Positions 11,963 through 25,676 of a DNA stretch of 64,000 nucleotides are shown here, one piece after another. Numbering within the stretch: the first letter of the stretch is position 1; each line of letters begins with the position of its first letter. The stretch is from Sialis fuliginosa (lineage: Eukaryota > Arthropoda > Insecta > Megaloptera > Sialidae): the NCBI GenBank assembly GCA_961205875.1, contig OY540814.1:8910993-8974992 (forward strand), given 5' to 3'. The notes under the pieces are model-generated. The model saw only the letters and a list, made by a program, of their open reading frames with translations. It had not been told where the DNA came from and did not search any database. Position numbers and translations under genes: made by a program.

Positions 11963-12903
11963 AAAACGGCCAAGTGCGTGCTGGGCACGCACATGATAGG
12001 TTTCCGTAGTCATTACGATTTATAAACAAGAGTAATTTCAAGGGACGCTCTGATAACGACATTTAAATGCAAATATATCGTGACTGAAGGGTTAAAATCA
12101 AAAGGTCATAAAATATTTTTTGTTACATTTAAGGAGACCTATCTAAAGATACCCCACTCAATTGAGTAAGTGAAAAAAAATTTGAGTACAATTTTCAGTC
12201 TATGGGAGGGAGTCCAAAATAATTTTGACAGTGTTCGTTATAATTTTCAGTGAAAGTACTAATTAAAAGCTACATTAGAAATTAGGGTGGGGGGGGACGC
12301 TCTAACAACGACATTTAAATGCAAATAGATCGTGACTGAAGGATTAAAATCAAAAGTTTATTTAACATTTTTCGTTGCATTTTGGGAGACCTATCTAATG
12401 ACACCCCACTCAATGCGTTAAGAAAACAAAAAAATGTGAGTTCACTTTTCAGTCTATGGGAGGGGGGTCCAAAATAATTTTGACAGTGTTCGTTATAATT
12501 TTCAGTGGAAGTACTTGAATTTGTTCAATTTTTTTAAATTGATAGTTTAGAAATTAAGGTGGGGGGGACGCTTTGATCACGAATTTGAACGCAAATATAT
12601 CGTGACTGAAGGGTTAAAATCAAAATGTCATATTATATTTTTTTATTGCATTTTAGGAGACTTATCTAAAGACTACCCACTTAATAGATTAAGTGAATTT
12701 TTTTTTTTGAAAATACTTTTCAGTCTATGAAAAGGGGGTCCAAAAAAATTTTTTTTTCAAAAATATTATCATTTCTGTTTTTGGGATATTAGTCTTCGTC
12801 CGTATACCAAATTTCATCTTAATCGGCTTAAAATTTTTGAGGACAGACGGACGGACATAGCGAAACTATAAGGTTTCCTAGTTTTCTATACGGAAACCTA
12901 AAA
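11963..12903 (+). repeat. Dispersed repeat family A, longest plus-strand copy
   Basis: It begins AAAACGGCCAAGTGCGTG and ends near TACGGAAACCTAAAA; an AGGTTTCCGTAGT stretch near the start is inverse to the end. Inside are three tandem ~250-270-bp subunits starting at about 12044, 12294 and 12563, each with ATTTAAATGCAAATA, CGTGACTGAAG and a TTTTCAGTCTATG block. No coding frame survives. Other copies are at 28983-30826, 34899-35391, 43492-44027 and 53825-54330. The start resembles a CGGCCAAGTGCG repeat common in insect genomes; its class is unresolved here. Confidence 0.75.
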
Positions 12904-12997
12904 ACATATAATAATAATTTTGTTTTAGAGAGAGTTGGTTGTATAATGCTATAATTTTTGTAGTATTTCAGTAGTATATTGTACTACCTACCCTATT

Positions 12998-13720
12998 TTG
13001 CTTCCTCGCTATATCGAAGATACGAGAAGCTTTTGTGATCGTTTTAAAATTAGAAAAAAAAATCGTTTTCCGATTTCAAAATTTTAACTTGATCTTTCCC
13101 TTTCAGGTCAAGATAAACACTTTTCGTTCCGTGTCTGTCTGTCTGTCTGTGTTTGTGTGTGTGTGTATGTGTCTGTCACTTGTCACACGCATGAACCACT
13201 GAATCGATATTAATGAAACTTGGTTGGCTGGTTGGGTCTGGTTTGAGGACGGTCCCATTTAAAAATCATTAAAATCGTGTGTAAATGGAAGGGGCGACAC
13301 CTCAAAACAACTATTTTTTAAAGATATTTTTTGTAAAGCATTCAATTTTCAATAATTATAAATAAATAAATAAATAAAATATTTCCTCACACAGATTTAT
13401 CTTAATTTGCTTTAAACAATTGTCATTTTTTTTAATCGCTATTTATTACTTTGATATATTAAAAGTCATTTTTTCGTTTTTGTAAAGCAGAAAAATTTAG
13501 GTTTAGATTGAAATTGTCAAAAAATTAAAAATATATTAATAAATAGTCAGAAAAATGTCGAAAAAATATTTTTTGTATAAAAATTAAATGGTGAACCATT
13601 ATGAAAATATGAAAACTTTATTGGTGTACATTAAAAGTATTCGATAATTAACTACCTTTGGTGAATTTAGCATGCGGAAGCACTGTGCATTTAGTTACTT
13701 GGCAGATGATTTAAAAAATA
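12998..13720 (+). repeat. Dispersed repeat family B, plus-strand copy
   Basis: It starts with ATATCGAAGATACGAGAAGC, passes through CTTTCAGGTCAAGA and a GTCTGT/GTGTGT microsatellite (about 13134-13170), and ends near GCACTGTGCATTTAGTTACTT. Other copies are at 23606-23768 and 32540-33066 (inverted), 56889-57600 (split by a hAT MITE) and 58292-58420. No terminal repeats were established. Confidence 0.65.
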
Positions 13721-13724
13721 AAAA

Positions 13725-15390
13725 CATATTTCCATTTTATTTTCTTTATTCATGATATTTATGTTAAAATGTACGTAAACCTTAATATCTGAGTCACGCA
13801 AATGCATACAACTACCAGCTGTCAGAATAAAATAATACCGTGGAATCGTCTAAATCCATCTTAATCCGACATCCGTCGATAAAATAATTCTAAGCTCCGT
13901 TTGGATGGGGCGATTGTAAACAATGGCCCCCGTTGCATTAAGTGCACGCGAAGCAATATCCAAAATCGGTTCCATTATCTGCGTGGGGTGCATTTTAACA
14001 AACCATTGTTGCACTATAGTTGCCGTAGCTCGCGGAGAGTCTTTAATCAGCAAAGAATGCAATTCCATTTACTGCCGCAATGCAACTGTTTGTGACAGCC
14101 TTTTTATTATTCGGTTACTATTTATGTATGTGTGTGGAAAAGAGTGGAAGCTGAATGTAAAAATACACATAATGTAAATTGCGTTTTACTAGGTTAACGA
14201 AGCGTTGTTATGTTGTTTAGATTGCTATTATTTTTTCTCATATGCGTCGACACTAGGAAATAAATTTTAGTTTGAAACAATTTAAATGTAGAATGTCGAT
14301 ACTAGTAATCAGAATAAAACTATTGTAGTTAATAAAAATTGGTAAGGCCCACCTTAAGTAGATTTCCTATTTGGTAGCATGAAAAGACGAGATTTATCTC
14401 GGTCTCGATCTAGAAATGAAATTAAGATCGAGACGAAAGTGTATTAAATTCGGAAGAGAACAGACCAAGATGAATTTGGTTTTAATTCGGACGAGACGAG
14501 ATCGTCTGAAATTTTGACGAGATAAACTTTATTTATTAGTCTCTTAGACAAGGAAAGATAAAGGATAAATAATACATTACCTAGCGTTGTTACCATATCG
14601 CACCACGAGTCATTGGTGTATCATTCAGATTTTAAAATAAATGTCAATTATTTTGAATTATGAAATTAATTAATAATAAATGTTTTATATTGTCATTAAA
14701 GGTATTTCAATGATAATTAATTAACAGAGAAATGTTTATTTGGAACTATCATCTCTCATACATACTAAATTCACATGTAATTTAAAGGATATTTACATAT
14801 TATAAATTTTCAATTGACGCCTCTGGGACAATATGCGATTTTGACAACTAAAAAAAGATGGCCGCCGACAAATTTTGGTAACACTTTCATATACGGACTA
14901 GCATTGGTTGTTATGTATCCATAGTCTTTCCTAATCTAAGATTAGTCTCGTCGAGAGTCTCGGTTTTAAAATAAATCAATAATTTGTAAAAATATAAAAG
15001 ATTCGTTTTATTTCAAAAATTCTTTGTTCATTACATAAAAATAAATATTTTTATTTTTAGATTCTTTCCACTAACATAATTCTTGTTTTAACAGTGTACC
15101 ACATTTTGTCATGTTATCAAATCCCGCCGCTTATCAATACTAAATGTTACGCCTCTTCCAATCATAAAATTTTAGGGATGGATACTATTAATATTTTGCC
15201 ATGTACGCACTTTTATTTTATTAAAGATATTATCTACCACGCTGTAATATTTTTGATGTCTATAGTACAAACAGCTGATATGATATATTTACATATTTTA
15301 TAATAATATGGATACAACGTATCCACTTCAATAATACGGAAGAACTATTACCTATTTATTTAAAATTTATGTGACATTTCAATTCCTAAA
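13725..15390. other. Intergenic DNA with a GC-richer patch and GAGACGAGA-type remnants
   Basis: A GC-balanced patch at 13830-14100 carries overlapping frames on both strands; none has a recognisable domain. At 14384-14530 and 14925-14965, repeated GAGACGAGA/TCTCGTC motifs in both directions look like subterminal repeats of a decayed hAT element. Similar motifs recur at 53672-53765 and 55908-56025. Confidence 0.4.
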
Positions 15391-15419
15391 AATATTATTT
15401 ATCTTAATATACATATATA

Positions 15420-15935
15420 TAAAAACGTTGGTGCGTATATATGTCTGTGAGATCATCACACCTAAACCACTGGAGGTATCGAAGCAATATTCACACCATA
15501 TAGTAGGTGGTGCTGGAGTCAAGATATTTTGAAAAATTGTATTTTTTCCAAATATGTCTAAACGTTGGTTTTTTGTATGTGAGATCATCAGGCCTAAACC
15601 ACTGGACGTAACGAATCCATATTCACAACATATGTTCATTTGGTGCTCCGTTAGGTTTTTTAAAAAATTTTTGTACCCGGTAGGTGGCGCTGGGGTCGTG
15701 ATATTTTCGCAAATGTGTGTTTATGGTCTGATTTGGCTCATATTCAGAATAGGTGTTAGTTACGTGAAAAGAAATATTAAAAAAATGAACCTGGTAGGTG
15801 TATTTATGGTCTGATTTTTAAACTAATTATTTTTGGGCTGAACAACGTTTGCCGGGTAAGCTAAAACAACAATTACAACCCTCCATACGTGACAGGGAGT
15901 GAAATACGAGTATTAACTTCCATGCGAAACCGTAT
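15420..15935 (+). repeat. Direct-repeat module plus family D 3' end
   Basis: Two related ~130-bp units (15425-15525 and 15555-15680) share AAACGTTGG, TGTGAGATCATCA and CCTAAACCACTGGA. They are followed by a GTTTGCCGGGTAAGCTA motif and then the AATTACAACCC / GTGACAGGG segment of family D. The arrangement looks like the 3' end of a degraded retroposon or Helitron. Confidence 0.45.
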
Positions 15936-18900
15936 TTATATACTTTAATTTAAATTTTAAATATTATACAAATTATGTTTATATACTTTCTTATATTACA
16001 AGTACAAGGATTTATGTAGATTTTCAAACATGGGATTTTGTTGAAAATAGGTATCTATTTTGACCTTCGAACAATATATACATAATACAAAATTTACAAA
16101 TTAGAGAGCAAACAATTCAGTCCAATAACCAACTAATATTAAAAAGTTTCAACCAAATCGGATCTGTTTCTGTAGGTTCCAAAGTTTCGACGATTTTTGA
16201 GCTTCATTGACTCGACTAACATGTCATATTATTTTTTACAGACATCTTTGTTCATTATTAAATTTTTCAACTAAAATAAAATATGCAAGCAAATTGTATT
16301 GAAGTAATAAATAATAGAGTGTATATGATGCGTCCTATAAATCAATAAAGGATTCGAAACGCCATGTCGGAAATGTGCTACTAAATATTTGTACGTATGA
16401 ACCTATCTGGCAAAACAAACCGAACACATAACGGATATTAATCAATAAACAATATGTAAACAACTATTAATAATAAAAGTAAACCAATCACATACACTGT
16501 TTTATATATCGACTCATGCACAACCTCAAATTTAATATCAATAAATATTATTATATGTATAATATGTTACTAATTACTAATATAAAAATTGATTGATTTA
16601 GATTATAATTTATAATATTAAAATCAATATACTAATCTACAATTTTGCTTACTATCACATAGGTTAAGTAACTAATTCCATAAGCAAGAAAAGCATTATT
16701 TTGAAGAAACTTATTAAAGTTAAAAAAAATAAATTTTGGTAAATTTATTTTGTTTTATAATAAAATATAGTAAATTAACAAGACATGGATGTGCACAGTC
16801 GAGGGATTGACGTTAAAACTCATTGTCAGACTCGTGGATTGATACATTTTTTTTTTTTTTTGTTATACAGAAACGTTTGAATTTTTGTTAAATAGACACA
16901 GTTTTCGTAAACATATTCTAAATAAATAAATATATAACTAGTATTGTATAATATAGTTCTTATGATTTGTACGAACATAAAAAAGTAATTAATTAATATT
17001 TACAAGCGAAATTGTGGAAATATGAAATTTACTTTGTATTTTTTTATTCAATTTAAAAAACTTTACTAAAAAAAATTAAAAGCGTTAGATCGTAGAGAAT
17101 ATAATTTTATATAAACTGTTTTTTTTCAAATCAATTTATTAATATTTACAAGCGTAATCATAGACATACAATTTTTTTTTTATAAAATTAAATTTATCAC
17201 TCATTAAAACTAGTTAAATGTATTGATTTTTACTTGTACCTCATAGATATAATCGAGATCTATAATTTGAGACCAAAACCCGCGTGGTAGCTGCTCTGAG
17301 TGTCGAGATATACTGATTTTAAATTTACGCTAGCGCGCAAAACTGATCTCTGTGCGTTACAAGTTTCTGAAATGCCCACCCAGTATCTGGCCTGAAACAT
17401 TAGACGTTATTCACGTCAAAAGAGTTAATTGCAAATTAATAAAAAAAATGTTGTTTAAAAAAATCTATGTAGAGTTTTGGGACTATAACATTAAAACATT
17501 GATGCGAAGTGGTGTTAGTCGGTTTCTGTCTACTTTATTATCCCCACCTCCATCAAATAACAGCCTTTTCTGGTTTCTGCTTTTATTTCGTAATTTAATT
17601 TTTTTAGATTTCGAGCTACTCAATTTGTCCTTGTAAATTATTCACACAAACATATGACACTTCTGGTTCCCATTCGTTTCCCCCATTCAAATTCTGCAGT
17701 ATCCTTTTTTTAACGGGAATAAAAATTCACAGCACGTCTTACCACTATTTCGTATAAAATCAGACATTATTCAATAAAGCGATAACGCAAGGCTAACCCT
17801 ACTGCTTTCACCTTTATAGACTATTAACGATCGTTCACTTCTACTAAAAGCGGGCTGTAAATCCTACAGGATTAATAATTTATTACTCTTCATAAGGATT
17901 GTGTTTACCCGACAACAGTTTATAATATTCATATTAACCATTATATTGCTTGTTACTTGGCCATTGCGGTTTTCAACTAATAATAATTGCATTATCTGAA
18001 AACACTTTATTATTATTATTACATGCAAATATTAAAATACTAGGGGCTTTGCCCCTGGGCGCTTTGTGCCCCAACCCCAAATCGTGCCATATTTAGATAC
18101 TCAAATTTATAATATTATATTATACCCCTACCATAATTTTTAATATTTTACAAAAAGGGTTAAATATCGTTGTGATAATGGAAATATGGAAAGGTAATTT
18201 TTATAACATTTTATTAGAAAATTGGCATTGTAATTTTTTGTAGATGCAAACCTTATCTATAACTTTAATATATTTCATTATTAGTTAGTATATTTACAAT
18301 TTTAATTCCAATCGTTTTAAAAGTCATTATTTTAGTCTTATAGGCACTTTATAAATTCAAAAGATACTTACTTATCTATAGAAAGATTATAAATAAAAGT
18401 TATAAATTTCAAATATTTGGATGTAAAGTCGACAATGGGATAACTAAACACATATTTTTATTATCTATTTTAATACTTAATGTAAATTTCATATTATATT
18501 GATAAAATTGTTTCAATTAAATCACTCAAAGAATAATGTCTTTCTCTTATAAGATCGATTCTGTCTTTATCGTTATATAGAAAAGTTACGCAGTGTGGTT
18601 GATTGAATCAGAAGTTTTAAAACCATAAATATCAGATTTAATTAAATTTACTTTATCATTTAAAACTTCTAAAGAAGCAATGATTAATTAATTTATAAAT
18701 CAGAATGACAAAATCTAATCTGAAACATGTTTAAGTGGTATACTTTGTAAAATGAATTAAGGATTTATAACAACTATTTCTTTTAAGGAGGTTGTTTTAG
18801 TAATTATGAGTCAAGTGTAGGTATATATTAGAAAATTAATGCGTACGAAATAGTTTGTATTTGATGTATATAAAATTTAATAGTACATTGAGATCATGTT

Positions 18901-21595
18901 TGGCATTTTTTTATTTATAATACGTTTGATTATTAAAAGAAAAGTTAATAAATGATGCTCTCAATTACTCATTTGACTCTAGTACCAAAGTGGTACCAAC
19001 CTAAATTTTTCCGTCAAAAACATTTTTTAATTTTTTTTACTATTTATTCTTTTCAAATTTCCTAATACAGCTCTACACCACTACACAGATAGTGTAGGTT
19101 AACACGTATGTACATACATATATACGCAAATATTGAACAACGTTGCCAAACTTTTAAGTTTTATTCGACTTTTGTAATAATCATTTGTGATTCTGTTACC
19201 AAAAATTAATTATAAAAAAAATGCGGTAAAAGTGTGTAGCGATTTATAATTTTTGTTTATAATTTTGTTGGTATTATGGCAGTTCTTTTCCGAGCTATTT
19301 AAACTAATTTTCGAAAATTAAACTTGGTTAGAAAAGTATATTTTTTCTATTTAAAGCATCAACGTGCTTCGTTTCCCTATACTGGCCATACTAAAATGAC
19401 AATTCAAAAAATATTGGTTAACAAAAAACTGTAGGTATGTGATAGAAAGAACAGTTTGTTTAATAATAAATACATCACAAAATTACAACTAACAGTAAGT
19501 TAAAAATATAATATTATTTAAGCACATTTTTTTGGCAGACCTATATTATTAATTTTCAACACTATTGTAGATCATAATAATATTTTAAGTGTTAAAATTC
19601 TATTAAAACATGTTATTTCCATATTACACAGGTTGATTTACAACGTATTAATTTCTGGTTTTACTTAAAATAACATCCTCGATCTACTATTATTTTTTTG
19701 TATTTTTTGTGTATTTTTTTTGTTTTTAATATTTTTACTATACCGTTCACATACCAGCATACAGACAGATATACAGACGTTGTTCTAATCATAATTGTAG
19801 GTACTCATTTCAGGGACCCTTCAAACGAGTTATTTCGCTGAATACTCGAGTTTGAATGTTTTCAGAGTAAATATAATTTTTTATATACATACATACCTAG
19901 TACATTTCATATACTCATATGTACTGGATTTTTAATTGGATATTCGATGCATTTCCAGTTTAGAAGTTTTTAATAAATATGTTTGTATTTATGTTTACAA
20001 CATACATACACTCACTTGTAATCAAAACAAAAAAAATATTCAATTCATTTGTTGTTCTCGTGTTATTCGAAAGTGTAAATTTCAAGCGAACGTTTTTTAA
20101 ATAACTTCTGCTGCAACATCGCTTATTAAAAAAAAGTCGACATTTGTAACAACGGGCAACAGCATTTAAAACATCGCATACAATTAGAGTAAACGAGATG
20201 AACATCTCTTAACAGTCCATCCAATAATCTGCTTTGACACGTAAAGAATGGGAGGTAAAGTTTTAACGGCTTTTCAAACCATCACATTTTTCAGTGCCGT
20301 CGCAAAAGTTGCAGCAATGTTGGTACTTTCATTAAAATTCTTCAACGTTCATACGGATTATGTTGTCTGTTTTAAATATTTAAATGGATTCGGAATTCAT
20401 TTCCGAGGTAGAAATAGTTTGATGAGTTTTGCACCGATTCATTTTACAAAACTGTCAACTACGTGCTTTTTGAAGAAATTTATGAAAATGGTACATTTTT
20501 GGTACAGATCTTAATGCGCAAGTACAAACTGTCGAACATATAACAGCTGCAGGATATAAACCGATTTCTAAATCGTTGTTGCTACAAGTATTTTCATTTC
20601 AGTTATGTCTTATGTAGTTACCAGTATACATATATTTTTGTTCATTCATACTTTGCGAATTAGACGGTTTTTAATTAGTATATATCCCTTACTATCAATT
20701 CAAACATGTATGCTATTTTATATCAGAGACGGCTAATTAAATTTGTGACGCGATCTTATATATCTTTATTTATTTTAATATCAAGAACTTTTCGTCACTT
20801 TTTATTTCCGATTGAAAATTTCATTTTTGTATCAAAAAATAACATGTACTGTCAATTCAATAATTTTTATAATACGCAATTTTTATTATATTCGTAAATA
20901 TCATTTACATTTACATGATTTATTTAACTAGTTACTCTTAAGTTGAATTATTTGTTAAGTGCTATATAAATTATTTCATTTCAATTGTTAGTACATTTTT
21001 CTATCCGATACTTAAATTTTTATTAAAAGACAATACAATAAATACTTCGACTGTGTGGAATTAATTATATAACAATAATATAGATTTCGATCCTGCACGC
21101 AAAAATTACTTTTCATATTATAATTTTAGTAACACGTGGCTAGCATTGTATAGAAAAAATGCAAGTTAACTCTCGTCCGTACTGTATTTTCAGTTTCTGT
21201 TTATAAGTACAAGATTTTAAAAGAACCAAACAAACGGTATGTATATACAATACATTCAAAATTTATGTTAAAGTACTTTTATAGATATATTATGTATGTA
21301 CTTATATGTATATTTAGGTAGTTACAGATGCAGGCTACTATACATATATAAAAACTAGTGAGAAGAAAGAGTGTGTGTGTGAGACAGACATGTGTCCAAA
21401 CTGTCTATTGCTGAATAAAGATGGGTAGACTGTTTTTTATATACAATACAACGTTTAATTTTTAGCGTAGTAAAATTTCACCAGATCCTTTACAATCTAT
21501 ATTATCATTAATATGGAAGAATTACAAAATTGTCTCCTGTTTTAAGAATAGTGAATCAAATAGTAATATTTCTTTAAAAATTGAGTGATTGTTAG
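15936..21595. other. Long AT-rich intergenic stretch, no supported gene
   Basis: Frames at 17352-17636, 20248-20514 and 19960-20205 are short, lack domains and overlap frames on the other strand. A GC-rich spot at 18040-18090 (GGGGCTTTGCCCCTGGGCG) is locally self-complementary. Nothing else stands out. Confidence 0.4.
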
Positions 21596-21619
21596 GAAAT
21601 ATTTTTCTCCGTGTATAAT

Positions 21620-21850
21620 CGACCCTGATATAAATAAACTCCGCTATAGCCGGTCCCAAGCCCGGTTGAGAAAGGAGGAGGGTAAATGGTTGGTACTGAG
21701 TCTTGGAGGGCATACTGATGCTGAGTAAGTATGTCTACTAAATACCAAGAAATGCTCTCATTGGCGCAAGATCTATCAGCTCTGCCAACAAATCCTACCT
21801 CAGAATGAGGAGAGTAAAAGCGAGTTTCCAGCGCCTGACCAGAGAACATA
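21620..21850 (+). repeat. LINE-derived fragment (GGTCCCAAGCCCGG motif)
   Basis: The segment reads TAGCCGGTCCCAAGCCCGG followed by a GGAGGAGGGT block, a signature I associate with 5' or inter-ORF regions of some animal LINEs. No intact endonuclease or reverse transcriptase accompanies it. The family assignment is from memory and tentative. Confidence 0.45.
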
Positions 21851-23605
21851 TTCTATGAATTAAAAACAAAAACTCTTAAATCGGATAAGTGGCTCTTGAG
21901 TTATAAGCGCACTAACGGACGGACAGAGAGACGTTGAGCTTTATATATATTAAGGATAAATCATTCCAAATGAACTGTTTGTATCAATGTGTTTGTTAAC
22001 TACTTTGATCATTAAACGCCAATTACATATTATGGCCTAAGTATTTAACTGTTTCTAAATGTAGACCTTCAGTAAATTAGTTTACGTTGAAAGTGCCCTA
22101 CAACACTGACTATGAAAATCTTGCTTGATGGGTAAAATGAAGTCGGTACCTAGGGTTATGTTTAGCAAAAAATCTCTGAAATGCACTTTTTAACAAGTTC
22201 TTTTAAACGAACAAATATGTTAGGTTTGGCTATAATTTGCAATATTTAATTTTATATTTTTATCGGCCCATTTGCTTGGTTGTCCGTCGGTCTTATCTGG
22301 GCCTGTCTATAGGAACTTTTGATCAGGAAGGTACGAACTACATCATATTTATATAAGTTTCAGCTAATTTAACTATACCCTCATTTACATTGTTTTTATA
22401 TATAACCATTTATTATAGATCTATTTGAACTTTATAAAAATATGCCAAAAAATTCTTTATAACTGATTTTTATCATACTAATATTGTGTTATCATTTATT
22501 AAAATATAAATACACATATACCTATATTGCCAATACTTATTACTCACTTTGATATAGAAGTATAATTGAATTAAAACATGAACCCAATTAAAAATAATTA
22601 ATTGGAACTGCACTTTTAGGGTTATCGAGAATCGATATTGAATTAGGAAAACTGAAAGCGTTCTATCGATAATTAATTATATAAAATCATTTTTTTAAAT
22701 TAAATACGGAGGATGATTCTAATAAACCGGTGAAATTGTAGTATATTTATGTACAAAAGGGTGAATTATTTTTTGTATGTTTGTAATAACATATAGTGTT
22801 AGTTTTAATTTATTAAATTAAATTAGCACCTCTGAATCTTTCGATATATCGCTAACAGCTCGATTTTTTTAAAAACCTTTTTTGGAGGTTTTCTAACTCG
22901 CGTTACAAATAATTGTATATGAAAGAAAAAAAAATCGGTTGGGATTTATTTTACCTAAAAAAAGTGCGGTGTCCTTTGATATTGATTTAAATAAATAATA
23001 ATTAGGTTTTAACATTTAAATTGTTGTTTTTGTACAAAACTATATATATATAATAATATATACATATAGTGCAATGTAAATAGTTTTTTATGTATAGGTA
23101 TATTAGTTACGTAAGTATGATGTCTATTATTAAACTGTTCAATGTAAAAATTCAACGTGTGATTGGATTAATAACTAATTGTTTTAAATAAAATATTCAT
23201 CAAATATCATTTCAATGTAACGATCGTTATCATTCTTACTCATTTTAACGAGTCCTTGTTGTACATATACATTGATGTGTGTAAGTATATATGTGTCAGT
23301 GGCGGTACATTTGCGAGTGAAACTAAAAAATTAAATTTAAAAAATGCTCATTTCAAAATAAACTTAAAATTATTTATGAAAATTCGTTGTAACTGAGAAC
23401 ATTTTTCAGAGGCATTTGAAGTGGAGTAGCTCAATTGGAAATTTAAAGTTATTTTGAGGTCTATTAGACTCTTCTACGTTTTTTGAGTAACAGATATTAT
23501 GGTAAAAATAGTCAAAATTAATTGAGGGAATACCCAGGGATACGTACAACATAGACTATAATATCGTTGTTTTTTTTACAATCATATGCAAAAATAAAAA
23601 CATCT

Positions 23606-23768
23606 ACCAAGTAAATATAAGTATAGACAGATACGGAACAAATAGTGTTTGTCTTGACCTGAAACGGAAATATCGAATTAAAATTTTAAAATCGGAGAAT
23701 AATTTTTTTCTCATTTTAATATGATCACAAAGCTTCTCGTATCTTCGATATGGCGAGGAAGCAATAAC
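23606..23768 (-). repeat. Dispersed repeat family B, inverted fragment
   Basis: Reading the minus strand gives ATATCGAAGATACGAGAAGC, TTTCAGGTCAAGACAAACAC and the family B head in the same order as 12998-13150. It is truncated after about 160 bp. Confidence 0.6.
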
Positions 23769-23829
23769 TGTGCTAACTATTCGGAAGCCAAAATGACCAA
23801 ACTTATAAAACAAATAATAAAGAAAATCT

Positions 23830-24600
23830 CTATCTATATATAAATTAATGTTCGTTTGTATAATGTGACTTATAGACTCCGGAATTACTGATAGTTACAA
23901 TAGTTAGATAATTTTTCTGAGCAGTATCGTGACTAAGTATTAATATTTTATGAAAATCTAAGATTTAACATCAAAAAACTAAAAAAATCTTTATCAAGTC
24001 GTGTTTTGTTTCCATGATGTCAGAGCATACAAATGTCATTTATATAAAAACACAGAAGCCATTGAACAAAGAATTTTATAATTTACGGTTTCAATATTTT
24101 ATTAATTTAGGTCACTATGATCACATCTTTTTCAAATATTTTGTCGAACAATTAGATGATTTTTGACACATGCTAGCAATTAAATATTTTGAAATATATT
24201 GATTGAAAATTGAAATATAATAACATTTCACTTCCAAGAAAAGTAAAATATCGAAATTAATTATTATGATTGTTGCTAACCTATTAATTAATTAATTTTT
24301 GATTTTCATATAAATTCTAAAACGGGACCTGGTGTTTCCTGGGAATTTAAAAATGTAAGTTTACACGGTTTTCTTAATGACTACTGAACGGATTTTATTC
24401 CGGTTTTCACTACTGGATAAGTAAAGTTTAGGTGTGTAATTTTTGTATATTTTGTGTAATCATTAGGTCGGAAAAACAAATTCGCGATGAACCGTGTGTT
24501 GTGGGCATGTTGGGTGGGCATGTCGGGTGGACATGATTATATAATATCGCCGGGTAACACCGAATTCAATGCGCTGGTTATATATCAATAAGGCAATACG
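23830..24600 (+). repeat. Dispersed repeat family E, longest copy
   Basis: It runs from a TATATATAAATTAATGTTCG head through TCAAGTCGTGTTTTGTTTCC, CACTTCCAAGAAAAGTAAAA and TACTGAACGGATTTTATTCC to a GC-rich tail (GGGTGGGCATGTCGGGTGG, then CGCCGGGTAACACCG). Partial copies are at 45010-45300, 58850-59100 and, inverted, 55205-55800; 36880-37000 has a related motif. The modular order and CGGGTA tail suggest a Helitron- or LINE-like element, unproven. Confidence 0.5.
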
Positions 24601-24639
24601 TATAAATTTGAAATATGTTTTTTTCGTAGGTTTACTTGT

Positions 24640-25030
24640 TTCACCGCCTGCGCTACTGACGCATGAGTATGTATGAATGTGTGTGTACGAATGTGTATGT
24701 ACGAGGACGGGCTAGAGAAGCGTCTTTAGAAACGTGTCCAGCATCGCAATGGGTTCATTAGTACCCGCCACTACCGCGACGGACACAGTCCGGTATCGAC
24801 TGGAAACTGTTACTTGGCCGCGCTTCTCTAATGAGCTAACTTACACACTGCATGCGCTACTACTTCGTCAACTCGGCCAGCGCCAACTCGATTGTTTCAT
24901 GTCACGATGAAAACATGTAATTACTGACGTCCACTTGACCGGCGGATGGGTGGGGGAGGGATCTCCCTCACACCCGCGCTGGTCAAGTCTATGTGACCCG
25001 TTCTTGTCGCATGGTGTTCTGATTGAGATG
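24640..25030. other. GC-rich non-coding island with a strong hairpin
   Basis: The stretch is much richer in G, C and CpG than its surroundings and is not seen elsewhere in the window. It contains an imperfect hairpin at 24932-24988 whose outer stem is CTTGACC/GGTCAAG. The 63-codon frame on the minus strand (24868-25059) has no motif. It could be a promoter, an enhancer, a non-coding RNA exon or a foreign element. Confidence 0.4.
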
Positions 25031-25433
25031 TAATCGTTTTTGCAATGGTAATAGATCATTTGGAATATTCAAAATTTTGACACGCTTTTAAGTTGTATCA
25101 TGTAATGTTTTTTAATGGTAGAACATCATAGGTACGGCGTTTTATTATACCGGATGGTCTATTTAAATTGACACAAGCAAATATCTCGAAAACTAAGTTT
25201 TTGAAAAAACTTTTCAGGTAAAATTTGTATTTTTTTCTGTAAAATACGAATATGCAAAAAATAAATAGGTTTCTATGAAAAATAAAATAAATTTGACCTC
25301 AAAATGACCTTAAAACTTCTACTCCTCCTAATCCTGAAACGTTTGTATTAAATATAAAAAAAACTTTAAAAAAAAAAAAGTTTTTTTTTAAATATTAGGT
25401 AACGACAAACAAACTATTACACAGCCACACACA

Positions 25434-25676
25434 AAAAAGTGACCTATATAGCATTGTAGTATTGGTCGAGCATAGTCGAAATCCAAATTTTTGGAATTTT
25501 CTGATTACCAGTTTTTTTTTATATTTGAGATTGAATTTTGGGTTTAGGTTGAATTTTTCCAAGTTAGCTAAACGCAAAAGTCAAGCTCAAATAAAAAAAA
25601 CTGGTGAGCAGAAAATTCCAAAAATTTGGATTTTGACTATGCACGACCAATACTACAATGCTATATAAGTCGCTTT
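25434..25676. repeat. Short foldback (inverted repeat) element
   Basis: The left arm near 25434-25530 (GACCTATATAGCATTGTAGT) is inverse to the right arm near 25580-25676 (CTACAATGCTATATAAGTC); AATCCAAATTTTTGGAATTTT also occurs in both arms. The ~50-bp centre is unique. Overlapping frames on both strands are by-products of the symmetry. Confidence 0.7.

Noticed and set aside
13850..14177. Overlapping frames on both strands in a GC-balanced patch
   Set aside because: Neither strand shows a recognisable protein or splice-bounded exon; noted only as an unassigned patch.
20248..20514. 88-codon plus-strand frame
   Set aside because: Its composition is slightly coding-like, but the minus strand is also partly readable and no family was recognised.
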